NCBI GenBank assembly: GCA_963575745.1
Contig: CAUYUJ010015735.1
Span: 208,718-272,717, forward strand
Reading direction: 5' to 3'
Source of the DNA: Prorocentrum cordatum
Lineage: Eukaryota > Sar > Dinophyceae > Prorocentrales > Prorocentraceae
Length of the DNA: 64,000 bases
Shown here: positions 20,626 to 32,447 of the stretch, piece after piece
How positions within the stretch are numbered: position 1 is the first letter of the stretch
How the letters are laid out: each line of letters begins with the position of its first letter
Program-made: the position numbers and the translations under genes
The notes under the pieces: generated by a model
Database searches by the model: none
What the model was told of the DNA's origin: nothing
The model's input: only the letters and a program-made list of their open reading frames with translations

Positions 20626-20915
20626 AGGCCAGAGGACCGAGGAGGAAGCACAGAGCCGGAGGGGACGGCGCGCGGGCATCCGTGAAAACGTGAAACGCAT
20701 CGGATGACATCCGTGAAAACGTAGGACTGTGCAGGAAGGGCGGTTCCAAGCCCTGTGAGCACAGTGGCGCCCTTGGTGGCGATTCCGCACGTTCCCGGGC
20801 GAGGCAGGCGATCGGGCCCGTCTTGACAATCAAAGGGCGAGTGTGGGGGGTTCGATGCCTTCCAACGATTCTCGTCGTCCGGCCTTCGCCTCGTAACTCG
20901 GGTCTCTGGCGGCCG
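20626..20915. other. Unassigned
   Basis: A direct repeat CATCCGTGAAAACGT occurs twice (20,678 and 20,709). Nothing else recognised. Confidence 0.45.
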
Positions 20916-21502
20916 CCCGGGGCGGTCCAGGCACCCCTGGGACGCCCTCGGCGAGGCGCAGCTGCTGGAGAGCACCCCGAGGCTGGAGGGACGCCGAGTA
21001 CCCAACTGACTGACTGACTGACTGACTGACTGACTGACTGACTGACTGACTGACTGACTGACTGACTGACTGACTGACTGACTGACTGACTGAATGACTG
21101 ACTGACTGACTGACTGACTGACTGACTGACTGACTGACTGACTGTATGACTGACTGACTGACTGACTGACTGACTGACTGACTGACTGACTGACTGACTG
21201 ACTGACTGACGACTGACTGACTGACTGACTGACTGACTGACTGACTGTATGAATGACTGGCTGACTGACTGACTGACTGAAGCTTTGCGTCGAGCAGACG
21301 CGTGGGCGAGACGGCACGCTGGCAGTCCGATGCCAGAAACCAGCTAGGAAACGCAGTGGGACTGCACAGACCCGGGCAAAGTCGCACGGGGAGGAAAGGT
21401 GGCGAAGGGAGGGGAGGGGAAGGAACCCCCACCCGCCTCGGGGTGCTCTCCAGCAGCTGCGCCTCGCCGAGGGCGTTCCAGGGGTGCCTGGATCGCCCCG
21501 GG
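20916..21502. repeat. (GACT)n array framed by a 67-bp inverted repeat
   Basis: Left arm 20,916-20,982 and right arm 21,436-21,502 are inverse copies at 65 of 67 positions (core word GGCGAGGCGCAGCTGCTGGA). Between them is a GACT array (21,005-21,280) with a few single-base changes, then about 150 bp of other sequence. A third, more diverged arm sequence stands alone at about 22,937-23,022, followed by the same GCCGAGTACCC that borders the array here. Confidence 0.85.
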
Positions 21503-21695
21503 AGGGGAACCCCCGCCCGTCCGTCTTCCCAGAAGGGGGGGCCACACTGGCCAGGCGGAGGTGGGCCTCAGGCGGACAGGCGACCATTGTCGTTGATCCG
21601 TCCAGAATCCTGCGATTGCTCTTTTTCCACATCATGTGCCATGCATTCCATACTCGTCGAGAAGGGAGGGCGAGCCCCCCCCCCCCCAAAAAAAT

Positions 21696-22115
21696 ATATA
21701 TATATATATATAACAATAATGATCAGTATTAGTATAACAATAATAATAAATGAATGAACAATTAAATAAATAAATAAATAAATAAATGAATAACTAAGTA
21801 CATAAACAAAAATTAAATAAATACATAAATAGATAAATAAATAAATATATAGATAAATAAATAAAATGAGACTAACAATAATAATACTAATAATAATAAT
21901 AATAACACGAGTAATAATACTAATAATAATAATGATAATAATAATAATACGAATAATCATAATCATAATCATAATAATAAGAATAATAACAACCACAACA
22001 ATGATAATAATAAATAGTGCGAATGATAATACTGATAATAATATCAATAATAAGAATGATAATACTACGAATAATAAACAATAATAGTAGCACCAATAAT
22101 GATAATAATAAATTA
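21696..22115. repeat. AT-rich simple sequence
   Basis: (AT)n at 21,694-21,712, AAATA units (21,755-21,865), then AATAATA/ATCATAATC units to 22,115. Very low G+C against the rest of the window. Confidence 0.8.
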
Positions 22116-22232
22116 TCCCAGTGCGACCCTACCTAGGAGTTGGAGCCTCTAGGAAAGCAACATTAGTAGGAGCGGTAAACGCCGTCCTCCTCCTTCTCCT
22201 CATCGTCGTAGTTGTAGCAGTAGCGGTAGTAG

Positions 22233-22348
<116 letters not shown>

Positions 22349-22403
22349 CCAGAACCGCCGACGCCACGCCGTCAGTGAAGCAGCAGCAATAGTGGATGTT
22401 GTG

Positions 22404-22760
22404 CTGCGCTATGCTATGCTATGCTATGCTATGATTTGCTCTGCTATGCTATGCTATGCTATGCTATGCTATGCTGCGCAATGCTATGCTGGGCTAGGCT
22501 AGGCTAGGCTATGCTGTGCTATGCTATGCTGCGCTGTGTTATGCTGCGCTATGCTATGCTATGCTCTGCTTTGCTATGCTATGCTATGCTGTTGCTTTGC
22601 CTTCGTTTTTGCCTTCACTTTTGCCTTTGATTTTGCTTTTGCTTGGCACCCAGGGAGCGCAACTGGGGGAACCGCGCGTTTGCTTTTACCTTTGCTGTTG
22701 CTTTTGCTTGGCCCCCAGGGAACCAGGGGAACCGCCCGGGGCGCTTTCCACTGCCCGGCC
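22404..22760. repeat. (ATGCT)n array then TTTTGC-rich direct duplication
   Basis: 22,404-22,592 is a pentanucleotide array of ATGCT with GCGCT/AGGCT variants. 22,593-22,720 has two related TTTGCTTTTGCTTGGC blocks, each followed by CCCAGGGA. Confidence 0.8.
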
Positions 22761-23199
22761 CCTTTAAGCAAACCGAGTAAGAACCCTTCTAGGCAGAGCC
22801 TAGGTAGGGATGATATAAAAAACAAACAAAAAAACTCGAACCTCCCACCCGAAAACCTCGCAGCCCCCCCAGCCGATCTCTTCCGATCGTCGCCCCGGAG
22901 TCTGGGCGCGGCGAGAGGCGCCCTCTTCTGGCGGCCCTCCGGGGCGACGCGGGCACCCCCAGAGCGCTCTCGGCGAGGCGCAGCCGCCAGAAGGCACCCA
23001 GAGGCTGGAGAGCCGCCGAGTACCCACGAAGATGCCCGAGAACCTCGAACCCCGAACCCGAGAACCTGGGATCCGAAAATCTCCGACCTCGAACCCGAGC
23101 ACCTCGAACCCGAAGACCTCGAACCCCCCAGGAACCGACGCAAGCGTCCGCGAAAACAACTCCCGCCGTGACTGTTTCACAAGAGCTCACAAACAAATA
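22761..23199. other. Unassigned; third GACT-arm sequence and CGAACCC units
   Basis: 22,937-23,022 is a diverged copy of the arms of the inverted repeat at 20,916/21,436. 23,035-23,125 is an array of TCGAACCCGA-like units. No gene. Confidence 0.5.
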
Positions 23200-23440
23200 T
23201 CCGGGCGATGGCCACCCAACCATATGCAGTTGTGAGTGCCGCGTTGTGGGTACCACTTTCGGTGGAGCTGCCGCTGGGGCCACGAAGCGTGTGAGCGGTA
23301 TGCCGAAACGAACGCGGCGGTGCCATGCCAACGCAGTCGCTGGGGCCCTCGGTGGAGCTCCCGCTGGGGCCACGAAACGTGTGAGGAGTGTGCCGACATG
23401 GGTGCGGCGGTGCCATGCGAACGCAACTGAAAACGCAAGT
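23200..23440 (+). mobile_element. Satellite-carrying composite element, short copy
   Basis: Left end CACCCAACCATATGCA, GTGAGTGCCGC as at 29,137 and 45,467, then about two units of the 89-bp family (GGAGCTCCCGCTGGGGCCAC, GAAACGTGTGAGGAGTGTGC). No right-end module seen. G and C changes set it apart from the long arrays. Confidence 0.6.
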
Positions 23441-23878
23441 TGTCGTGAGTTATGAACCGAGCGCGTCTGGAGAGGGTTGGGGGGAGTGAGAAGGAGCAGG
23501 CCTTCTCAGAAGGCGGCGAGGTTTCTCAGAGGCACCCCGGCCTTGTGAGGGGAAGGCCTGGAAAACTTCATAGAAGGCCAGAGGCCTTCCGAGCCTTCTA
23601 AGAAGGCCAGCCCCGTCTCACCATTAGTTGTGTTTTCCCCCGGCCGAGCAGAACTTCCCTACCACACTTCTGATTGTCCGCGGGCGCGACCATTGGCGCT
23701 TCCCTGGCGTTGCGCCCTTGCGCGCGCCATGCAACGGTCACGATGTGCACACTGGGCTGCATGCGCGCGCATGCACAGAGGCCCGCCCGGATCGCCGCCG
23801 CCCGCAGCTCGGGCTGCAGCTCGGGCTGCAGAGGGGGGCAAGAGGGGGGAGGATGCATGCTCCCTCTCGCCGCGGGCG
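23441..23878. other. Unassigned, AGGCCTTC-rich
   Basis: 23,495-23,615 holds several AGAAGGCC/GGCCTTCT words in both orientations (e.g. GAAGGCCAGAGGCCTTC). 23,805-23,835 repeats GCAGCTCGGGCT. No gene. Confidence 0.5.
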
Positions 23879-24128
23879 AGGAGAGCGAGGAGGAGGGCGA
23901 GGAGGGCGAGGAGGAGGAGGAGGAGGACTGGAGGATTCGGGAGGGGGCGAGGAGGGGGAGGAGGGCGAGGAGGAGGAGGAGGAGGAGGAGGAGGAGGGCG
24001 AGGAGGACTGGAGGATTCGGGAGGGGGCGAGGGCGAGGAGGGCGAGGAGGAGGAGGAGGAGGGCGAGGAGGACTGGAGGATTCGGGGAGGGGGCGAGGGC
24101 GAGGAGGAGGAGGAGGAGGAGGAGGAGG
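23879..24128. repeat. GGA/GGGCGA array with a higher-order unit
   Basis: GGA runs alternate with GACTGGAGGATTCGGGAGGG, which occurs three times (about 23,926, 24,007 and 24,071), so a unit of about 65-80 bp has been duplicated on top of the trinucleotide. Confidence 0.75.
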
Positions 24129-24299
24129 GAGGCGCGAGGCGCGAGGCGCGCCGCCTGCAGCTCGGGCTGCAGCTCGAAGCGCCCCGAGGCGGCCTGCCGC
24201 GGCTTCCACCTGCCGAGGGGGCGAGGCGCGGGGGGGGGGCGGGCGGGCGGGCAGGGGCCGCCTGGGCCGGGGGCCCCCACGTGGGTCGGAGGTCCGGAG

Positions 24300-24505
24300 G
24301 GCCGGAGGGCCAGAGGGTCGAGGGTCAAAGGTCGAGGGTCGAGGAATGAGGGGTCGAGGCTCGAGGGTCGAGGGTCAGGGATCAGAGGTCGAGGGTCGAG
24401 GAGTGAGGGGTCGAGGCTCGAGGGTCGAGGGTCGGGGATGGAGGGTCCAAGGCCGAGGGTCGAGGATCAGAGGTCGAGGGTCAAGGGCCGAGGATCAGAA
24501 GGAGA
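24300..24505 (+). repeat. GAGGGTC array
   Basis: 7-bp units GAGGGTC with GAGGCTC and GGGATCA variants. Confidence 0.8.
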
Positions 24506-24726
24506 TCTGCACAGCTGGAGCGCGTTTTCATGGAGCACCACCCCCCCTCCCCCCCCCAAAAAAAAACCCTCTGCCGCCTCATGAGAACACGCTGGGCTGC
24601 AGCGGCGTGCAAGGGAGTCTCGACTTGCCTGAAGTCCAAAGCTCCTTTGGGGCCTCGCCGCCAGGCTCCTCCCCCTCCCGCAACTACGCAACTTGCCAGA
24701 ACCTAGTGAAAAAAACGGCTTCCAGG

Positions 24727-24968
24727 ATCGAGGACCGAGGATCGAGGAACGAGAATCGAGGGTCGGGGGTCGAGGGTCGAGGGCTGAGGATCGAGGAGGA
24801 GGCAGAGGAGGAGGAGGAGGAGGAGGAAAAGGAGGAGGGGGACAAGGAGGACAAGGAGGATCGATGATCGAGGATCGAGGAGGAGCACGAGGAGGATCGA
24901 GAATCGGGGATCGAAGACGTGGATGGAGGAGGCGGATCGAGGAGGAGAAGGAGGACCGAGGATCGGGA
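24727..24968 (+). repeat. GAGGATCGA and GGA array
   Basis: GAGGATCGAGG units at both ends with a GGA block in the middle. Confidence 0.75.
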
Positions 24969-25193
24969 TACTTCAAACGTCTTTGACCTTTCTTGGGGGG
25001 GGGCTCTGGAGATCTCCAAGATGCCTGCCAAAAGGAGACATAATGGATGGGATCAGCGGATCGCGTCGCATCGCTAGCGCATCGGCGACATATCGGTGAC
25101 GTCGGGGTGGAAAAAAATCGCGGGACGGCAATTGCCCACCTCACCGACCTGGCCGAGGCGAGGCTCCAAGGGCCTCAAGAGGCCTACTCGTCT

Positions 25194-25402
25194 TCCTCCC
25201 CCTCCTCCTCCTCCTCCTCCTCCTCCTCCTCCTCCTCCTCCTCCTCCTCTCCTCCTCGCCCCCTCCTCCTCCTCCTCCCTCCTCCTCCTCCTCCTCCTCC
25301 TCTCCTCCTCCTCCTTCCCTCCTCCTCCTCCTCCTCCTCCTCCTCGCCCTCCTCCTCCTCCTCCTCCTCCTCCTCCTCCTCCTCCTCCTCCTCCTCCTCC
25401 TT
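25194..25402. repeat. (CTC)n microsatellite
   Basis: About 200 bp of CTC with a few CCCTCCTC interruptions. Confidence 0.9.
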
Positions 25403-25955
25403 TTTGACGTTGCTCAGACGTGAAGCGGAAGCTTGGCGCGTTCTGGTGCGGCAAAAACCGCCGACGTGGCGGAGCGAAGCGTAGATTGGCGCAATGCCCG
25501 CCGGGGCGGCAGAGGCCGCAGTGCCGGGTGTTACCTCGGTATCCCATCCACCTCCCCCGCACCTCGAATACCCACTTGGTGTATTACCGATCTCAACCAC
25601 TTCTAGCTGGCGACGCGTTTCGGACTCTAGGTCCTCTTCTGGGCCAAAAGGCTGCGGTGTCCCACGCGCGTGCCGTGCAGCGCGCGAGCAAGGCAGCAAG
25701 AGGTCAAGAGTGCGGGGGTGAAAAAAAACGGCTGCCCTACCCACCCGCCAGCTCCCAAAGTTGCAGGTCCAGGCGTGCAGCACTTGAGATCGAAACATGC
25801 AACACGGGCGACGTGAGAGCAAGAGAGGGTGAAGCAAATCGAACTCGCGGCAACGTATGGCATGGAAGCGAACGAGTAGCGTTCACGGTAAGTCGAGTGG
25901 GGCAATACTGGCAGGGACTGCGTGCAGAAGGCTGGCACTGTGAGAGGCTGGCCTG
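25403..25955. other. Unassigned unique-looking sequence
   Basis: No repeat tract for 550 bp and no recognisable coding sequence in any frame. Confidence 0.45.
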
Positions 25956-26515
<560 letters not shown>

Positions 26516-26850
26516 CTTCTGCTTCTCCTTCCTCTCCCCCTCCTCCTCCTCTCCCACGTGTTCCGCCAAGGGGTAACGGTCGGGGGAACACACAGTCCAA
26601 TAGCTGGGCAAGACTCCGACCCAACGTTTGGCCGTATGGGCGCTTCCGAAAGGCAAGGCAGGGCGGTGGTTCGCCGTAGGCGTCTTCGACGCCGATACCG
26701 ATACGGTTCCTTAATCTTTCTCTTTGAGGGCATCCTGCGGGGCCCTCGTCGCTAACCACGGCTGCATTCGCTTCAAAATCCTCGTCAAAACGCAACCTGG
26801 AACAGGCACGGGAAAATAGCGCAAAGGTATCGGTACAGTTCTCTGTCCCC
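26516..26850. other. Unassigned
   Basis: 26,690-26,840 contains GCCGATACCGATACGG and GGTATCGGTAC, words shared with 17,539-17,792. No gene. Confidence 0.4.
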
Positions 26851-27009
26851 GTGGTAGAGGCGGCCCGGATTAGTAGGTCGACCCTACCAGATCAGGGGTA
26901 CCCTCGTGTCCTGTCTTGCGACCCATGCCTCCTGCATTTCTGTGGCAGCGTGGCCCTCGGAGGGGTCATGTGTCCTCTCGCGTGTCCTCTCCAATCAAGT
27001 CCGACCGCA
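26851..27009 (+). repeat. Dispersed repeat M, copy 2
   Basis: CGGATTAGTAGGTCGACCCT, GGGGTACCCTCGTGTCCTGT and GTGGCCCTCGGAGGGGTC in order; partner of the minus-strand copy at 14,945-15,113. Confidence 0.6.
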
Positions 27010-27115
27010 GTGGAGGCACGAGCTCGGAAGGACGCAGCAGGTGGGAGCGACCTGCCCAACTCGGGGCGTGCCACCGACCAGGGGACGGGCCGCACGGGAC
27101 CTGCACTCTGGCCCC

Positions 27116-27444
27116 AAGTCGGGCCTGTCCCCCTACAGGGGGATTTTCGACGAACAATAAAAAATACCCCTAAAATAATCAGAAAATCCAAAAATAGTCT
27201 GGTGACTATTTTTTGGTATTTTTGTTACCTTTTTGGGGTATTTTGGGGGTACTCTTCATTTTTCGTCGAAAATCCTTCTGCAGGGGGACCATTTTTGGGG
27301 GACATTCTCGAAAATCAACAAGTAGTCCAAAAATAGTCTGGGGACTATTTTCAATTATTATTTTTTTTTACCTTTTTGGGGTTTTTTGCTGAGTATTTCT
27401 TGTTTTTCGTCGAAAATCCCCCTGTAGGGGTACAGGCCCGACTT
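27116..27444. mobile_element. Two tandem or nested MITE family P copies
   Basis: Left end AAGTCGGGCCTGTCCCCCTA, CAGGGGGATTTTCGACGAA. A right end at 27,260-27,291 stops at GCAGGGGGACC without its last bases. A second body follows and ends TTCGTCGAAAATCCCCCTGT, AGGGGTACAGGCCCGACTT. Both bodies carry the AATAGTCTGG..GACTATTTT palindrome. Outer flanks lack matching TA, so this is a recombined or inserted pair. Confidence 0.65.
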
Positions 27445-27667
27445 CACCCGATGCTCTGTGGCCCTGGGGAGCCCGGGCGCAGCCCCGGGCAGGAGGCGGC
27501 GCCCGCGGAGACCCCCAGGACGCCCTCATGGCCCGGCCCTTCCGCCCGCCCGCGCGGCCCCGGGGCCCCCCGGGGCCCTCGGAGCGGCCCCCGGGAGCTG
27601 GCAGATTCTGCCCTCGGAGCGGCCGCCCCCCTTCTCCCTATCCACTTCCCCCTCCTGCTTCCCTCCC

Positions 27668-27744
27668 CCCCTTCGCCTCCTCCTCCCCTCCTCCTCCTCC
27701 TCCTCCTCCTCCTCCTCCTCCTCCTCCTCATCCTCCTCCTCCTC

Positions 27745-27770
<26 letters not shown>
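27668..27770. repeat. (CTC)n microsatellite
   Basis: Pure CTC apart from one CTCATC interruption. Confidence 0.9.
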
Positions 27771-27775
<5 letters not shown>

Positions 27776-27814
27776 GGGAGCTGGCAGGGAGTGGCAGGAG
27801 CTGGCAGAATCGAA

Positions 27815-28456
27815 TCGATAAGTCGAATCGGCGATCGAAATCAGTCGGATCGGCGGAGATCGGCAGCCAAGTCGGGAGGAATCGAGTCGGCTGACATCGG
27901 CAGGCTTGTACGCATCCAGTGAAGAATCGGAACCCAAATCGGAATCCCAAGTCGAATCGAACCGGAATCGGAATCCATCGAAATCTAATCGAATCGAATC
28001 GAATCGGGGCAATCGAAATGAGCCCTGCAGGGCAGGTTTTAATACATAGGATTTTTAACACATCGGATTTTTTATACATGATCAATTTGCGAATTAATCA
28101 ACGCATAAATTCATCCTTGTTTTTAATACTGAGTCCCTCTATTTTGAATAGATGATCCGCACGCGGAGCATGTATGAAATCCGGCGCTGTCAAGGAGCAG
28201 GAGGCGTAAAAACGCAGGTTCTCGGAGGTTCGCGCGGAGCTCCTAGAGGTTATGTGCGTGTGCCGCCCGTGTCTTCCGAGGAACGAGGAGGCGAAAAAAA
28301 CGCGGAGGCGAAAAAAACGCGGTGGAACAGGCGTGCCGCCAGAGGCGTGGGGAGGCGGTCCCAGGGGAGCCCGCTCCCGCGGCGCGGCGACCGCGCGCGC
28401 GGGGCCTCTTGAGGCCGCCGGGCCCGTCTTCTAGGGCCCCAGCCTCCTCCCCCCCG
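27815..28456. other. CGAAT-rich stretch, then unassigned
   Basis: 27,815-28,015 repeats AATCGAATCGA-like words. 28,030-28,150 is AT-rich. 28,215-28,260 resembles the right part of MITE-F (TCGCGCGGAGCTCC, GGTTATGTGCG). No gene. Confidence 0.45.
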
Positions 28457-28503
28457 CCCCACACACACACACAAACACACACGCACACACACACGCACAC
28501 ACA

Positions 28504-28539
<36 letters not shown>

Positions 28540-28710
28540 CACAAACTTACAAACACACACACACACACACACAAACTTACACACGCACACGCACATACAC
28601 ACACGCACACACACACACACGCACACACACACACGCACATACATACATACATACATACATACATACATACATACATACATACATACATACATACATACAT
28701 ACATACATAC

Positions 28711-28741
<31 letters not shown>

Positions 28742-28928
28742 CATACATACATACATACATACATACATACATACACACATACACACACATACATACATAC
28801 ATACATACATACATACATACATACATACATACATACATGCATACATACATACACACACATACATACCTACCTACCTACCTACATACATACATACATACAT
28901 ACATACATACATACATACGTACGTACGT

Positions 28929-28983
<55 letters not shown>

Positions 28984-29025
28984 TACATACATACATACAT
29001 ACATACACACACACACACTTTTTAC
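28457..29025. repeat. Mosaic of (AC)n, (ACGC)n, (ACAT)n, (ACGT)n and (ACAG)n
   Basis: AC and ACGC (28,457-28,632), ACAT (28,633-28,917) with ACTT and ACCT variants, a short ACGT run (to 28,929), ACAG (28,930-28,981), then ACAT and AC. Successive arrays differ by one base, suggesting one tract that changed its unit in steps. Confidence 0.9.
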
Positions 29026-29124
29026 GTCGGCGGCTAGGCAGAGTGACTGCGCGGGTGGAAAGGCATTGGAATCACACACGCACACAGACGCACACGCAGC
29101 AGCAACAACAACAAAATTATCCTG

Positions 29125-30577
29125 GCGAAGGACCCAACCATATGCAAACGTGAATACCGCAGGGCAGGTGGGACGAAGCAAAAAGAATTCCCAATGTGGC
29201 CACGAACCGTGTGAGGGGTGCGCCACACTGGGGCGGGGCCGCCATGCGAACCCTGCCACTGAGGCCTTCGGTGGAGCTCTCTATGTCCCTGCGGGGCCAC
29301 GAACCGTGTGAGGGGTGCGCCAATATGGGGCGGGGCCGCCATGCGAACCCTGCCACTGGGGCCTTCGGTGGAGCTCCCTATGGGGCCACGAACCGTGTGA
29401 GGGGTGCGCCAAAATGAGGCGGGGCCGCCATGCGAACCCTGCCACTGGGGCCTTCGGTGGAGCTCCCTATGGGGCGAACCGTGTGAGGGGTGTGCCAAAA
29501 TGAGGCGGGGCCGCCATGCGAACCCTGCCACTGGGCCTTCGTGGAACTCCCTATGGGGCCACGAACCGTGTGAGGGGTGCGCCAAAATGAGGCGGGGCCG
29601 CCATGCGAACCCTGCCACTGGGGCCTTCGGTGGAGCTCCCTATGGGGCCACGAACCGTGTGAGGGGTGCGCCAAAATGGGGCGGGGCCGCCATGCGAACC
29701 CTGCCACTGGGGCCTTCGGTGGAGCTCCCTATGGGGCCACGAACCGTGTGAGGGGTGCGCCAAATGGGGCGGGGCCGCCATGCGAACCCTGCCACTGGGG
29801 CCTTCGGTGGAGCTCCCTATGGGGCCACGAACCGTGTGAGGGGTGCGCCAAAATGGGGCGGGGCCGCCATGCGAACCCTGCCACTGAAGCCTTTAGTGGA
29901 GCTCCCTATGGGGCCACGAACCGTGTGAGGGGTGCGCCAAAATGGGGCGGGGCCGCCATGCGAACCCTGCCACTGGGGCCTTCGGTGGAGCTCCCTATGG
30001 GGCCACGAACCGTGTGAGGGGTGCGCCAAAATGGGGCGGGGCCGCCATGCGAACCCTGCCACTGGGGCCTTCGGTGGAGCTCCCTATGGGGCCACGAACC
30101 GTGTGAGGGGTGCGCCAAAATGAGGCGGGGCCGCCATGCGAACCCTGCCACTGAGGCCTTCGGTGGAGCTCCCTATGGGGCCACGATCCTCGTGAGGGGT
30201 GCGCCAAAATGGGCGGGGCCGCCATGCGAACCCTGCCACTGGGGCCTTCGGTGGAGCTCCCTATGGGGCCACGAACCGTGTGAGGGGTGCGCCAAAATGG
30301 GGCGGGGCCGCCATGCGAACCCTGCCACTGGGGGCTTCGGTGGAGCTCCCTATGGGGCCACGAACCGTGTGATTGGTGTGCCGAAATAGAGACATGCGGA
30401 GGGTGATGCTGATGATGACGCCGAATATCATGGTGATGTTGATGATGACGATGATGATGATGACGATGATGATGATGATGGCAGGAGGGAGGGGGCAGCG
30501 GGAGGAGGAGAAGGAGGGAACGCGGGGCACCGTCTCTTCAAAACGAGGACCCAACACCACAGGATGGTTGGGAAAAA
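29125..30577 (+). mobile_element. Satellite-carrying composite element, complete copy
   Basis: Left end CCTGGCGAAGGACCCAACCA, TATGCA, GTGAATACCGCAG (29,129-29,162). Core of about 14 units of 89 bp (29,197-30,380), each with GGGGCCACGAACCGTGTGAG, GGGGCGGGGCCGCCATGCGA and CTTCGGTGGAGCTCCCTATG. Then ATGATG and GGA tracts (30,400-30,515) and the right end GGAACGCGGGGCACCGTCTC, TTCAAAACGAGGACCCAAC, GATGGTTGGG (30,516-30,577). CCCAACCAT on the left is the inverse of ATGGTTGGG on the right. The copy at 45,455-54,194 has the same parts but is split by a retrotransposon. Confidence 0.75.
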
Positions 30578-30907
30578 CACTGCATTGCGAACAAGCAACG
30601 AAAAGGTGTTGGGGGTATGGTACTTAGCTGATGTTGCAAACGCTGGGATTTGTTTTTGTTCGTTCTGATTTTCTTGTTTTCGACCACGCCAAACAGCGGG
30701 GGAAACAGCACACGAAAACCTGCGGCCCAAGACATACAAAAACGGGCATACCAAATGGAACCGAACCGAAAACGGCACGAACTATAATTAATCCTATGTC
30801 TTTTCTTTCCGCACTTCTATTGAAGTACCAAAAACTACCTGGGGCAGAACAGAAAAAAATGCGCACGAACAAAACGCCGTCGGAGGTCTCAGGGGGGCAG
30901 CCCTCGA
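30578..30907. other. Unassigned
   Basis: AT-richer than its surroundings; no gene or repeat recognised. Confidence 0.45.
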
Positions 30908-31060
30908 GGAGGAGGTGAGGAGGAGGGAGGAGGAGGAGGAGGAGGAGGAGGCGAGGGAGGAGGAGGAGGAGGAGGAAGAGGACGACGACGACGACGACGA
31001 GGGGGAGGAGGAGGACGAGAAGGAGGAGGAGAGGAGGAGGACGACGACGAGGAGGAGGAG
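30908..31060. repeat. GGA and ACG tract
   Basis: GGA with two short ACG blocks (30,982-31,001 and 31,040-31,050). Confidence 0.85.
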
Positions 31061-31244
31061 GACGGGGCGGCCCTCAAGGGGCCCGCCCCCCCCATGGGCG
31101 GCGCGCGCGCGCCGCCTCTTGAGGCCGCCGTCCTGCGACGCGGTGTACACCCCGTCCTGGGAGGCGCGGCCCGGTTCCCGCGGCCCCCCCCCCCCGGCGG
31201 GGGCGGGCGCCGCACGCGCGCAGGGCACGGCAACGCACCGGAGC

Positions 31245-31433
31245 TATGTCGGGCGCGTCCCCCAACAGAGGGATTTTCGACGAAAAACGAAGAGTACCCA
31301 AACATACCCCAAAAAGGTAAGAAAATACGAAAAAAATAGTCCCCAGACTATTTTTGGACTATTTTTGGACTATTTTTGGAGTGTTTTTTATTTCTCGTCG
31401 AAAATCCCCCTGCAGGGGGACAGGCCCGACTTA
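31245..31433. mobile_element. TA-flanked MITE family P, best unit-length copy
   Basis: 189 bp including flanking TA at both ends. Left TATGTCGGGCGCGTCCCCCA, ACAGAGGGATTTTCGACGAA; right TCGTCGAAAATCCCCCTGCA, GGGGGACAGGCCCGACTTA. Middle AATAGTCCCCAGACTATTTT palindrome and repeated GGACTATTTTT. The TA dinucleotide points to a Tc1/mariner-type source; no transposase is present. Confidence 0.8.
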
Positions 31434-31448
31434 ACACAAGAACCGTCG

Positions 31449-31660
31449 GTGGCAACTCACGGGAGCCTCCCATACCCTCCTGTCGGCTCCTGCGAATCTA
31501 CGCTAGTCGACGCCAAGTCGACGCTGATCGACGATGAATCGACGCTACGTGATCGACGCTAGCCGACGCCAAGAGGGCGCCATCGCGTCCACTCCCGGAC
31601 GCTAATCGGTGCGAGTCGACGCTAAAGACAGGACTGAGAGGGTATACCAGGCTCCCATGA
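31449..31660 (+). repeat. Dispersed ATCGACGCTA-type repeat, copy 3
   Basis: Leader CGGTGGCAACTCACGGGAGC, array of ATCGACGCTA/AGTCGACGCC units, tail GAGAGGGTATACCAGGCT. A partial second leader-like CCAGGCTCCCATGATC follows at 31,735. Confidence 0.6.
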
Positions 31661-31665
31661 TCCTT

Positions 31666-32416
31666 TTTTTTCCGTTGCCCTTGAATGCGAGCCGGCAATG
31701 TGTGTGTGGTTCCAACACGGCGTGGCCTAATTGAAACCAGGCTCCCATGATCTGCCACGGAGGGAACCCCAGCCCGAAGGCCAAGATTTCCGACGGCACG
31801 TTCTGCTCAATCCAGGCACACTCTTTCCACTCTGGGGCCCGCCATCGGGCCCCGGGGCCACCAAAAACGGATCCGGGGCGAGAAGCCACCCCCGGGGGAG
31901 GGGAGATGTCAGGGAACGCGCTTCACGGCAGAGTGGCGCTCTGGCCGCACGCGCGCGGGGCACGGCAGCACGTTTGCAGCCGGGGGTTTTCTCGCTCCGC
32001 ACGTGGCGGCGGCGGCCCTCGGCGGCACGGTGTGCCGTGCGAGTGGATGGCGCACCACTGTTTTCCGCAGGGCGGGAAGCTGGGAACAACGCGGGCCATG
32101 GAATCCCGGGGGCCGGGGCGGGGTCACCGCATCGCGCCCCAGCGTGGTGGGCCAGGACGGGCAGCGCGACACGCTGAGCCAAAATTCCCGACCGCGAACC
32201 CAAGCCCGAGGACGCCCTCGGCGGCAGAAGCGCCGGCTGGGCACCTGTGCCTCTTACTCGATGAAAGAATCGTGCCCCTGATGGGCGAGAAAGGGAGAAC
32301 AGAAAGCGTTCGTCACTGCCTTGCTTTGGATTTGGATTGGCGTCGTATTCCAAAACATCAAGCAACGCGGGCCCCCGACCTCTCGACCACATCCCTGGGG
32401 CTGGCTTTTGTATGTG

Positions 32417-32447
<31 letters not shown>

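Noticed and set aside
21005-21280. SQSVSQSV-type repeat protein on the minus strand
   Set aside because: A pure consequence of the (GACT)n array; the frame ends soon outside the array and no domain is attached.
23200-23440. A short gene with repeated GHE(T/A)CE peptide words
   Set aside because: It is a two-unit member of the 89-bp satellite family.
29197-30380. CRISPR-like array with regular spacing
   Set aside because: The whole 89-bp unit repeats, with no unique spacers; it is an ordinary minisatellite in a eukaryotic genome.
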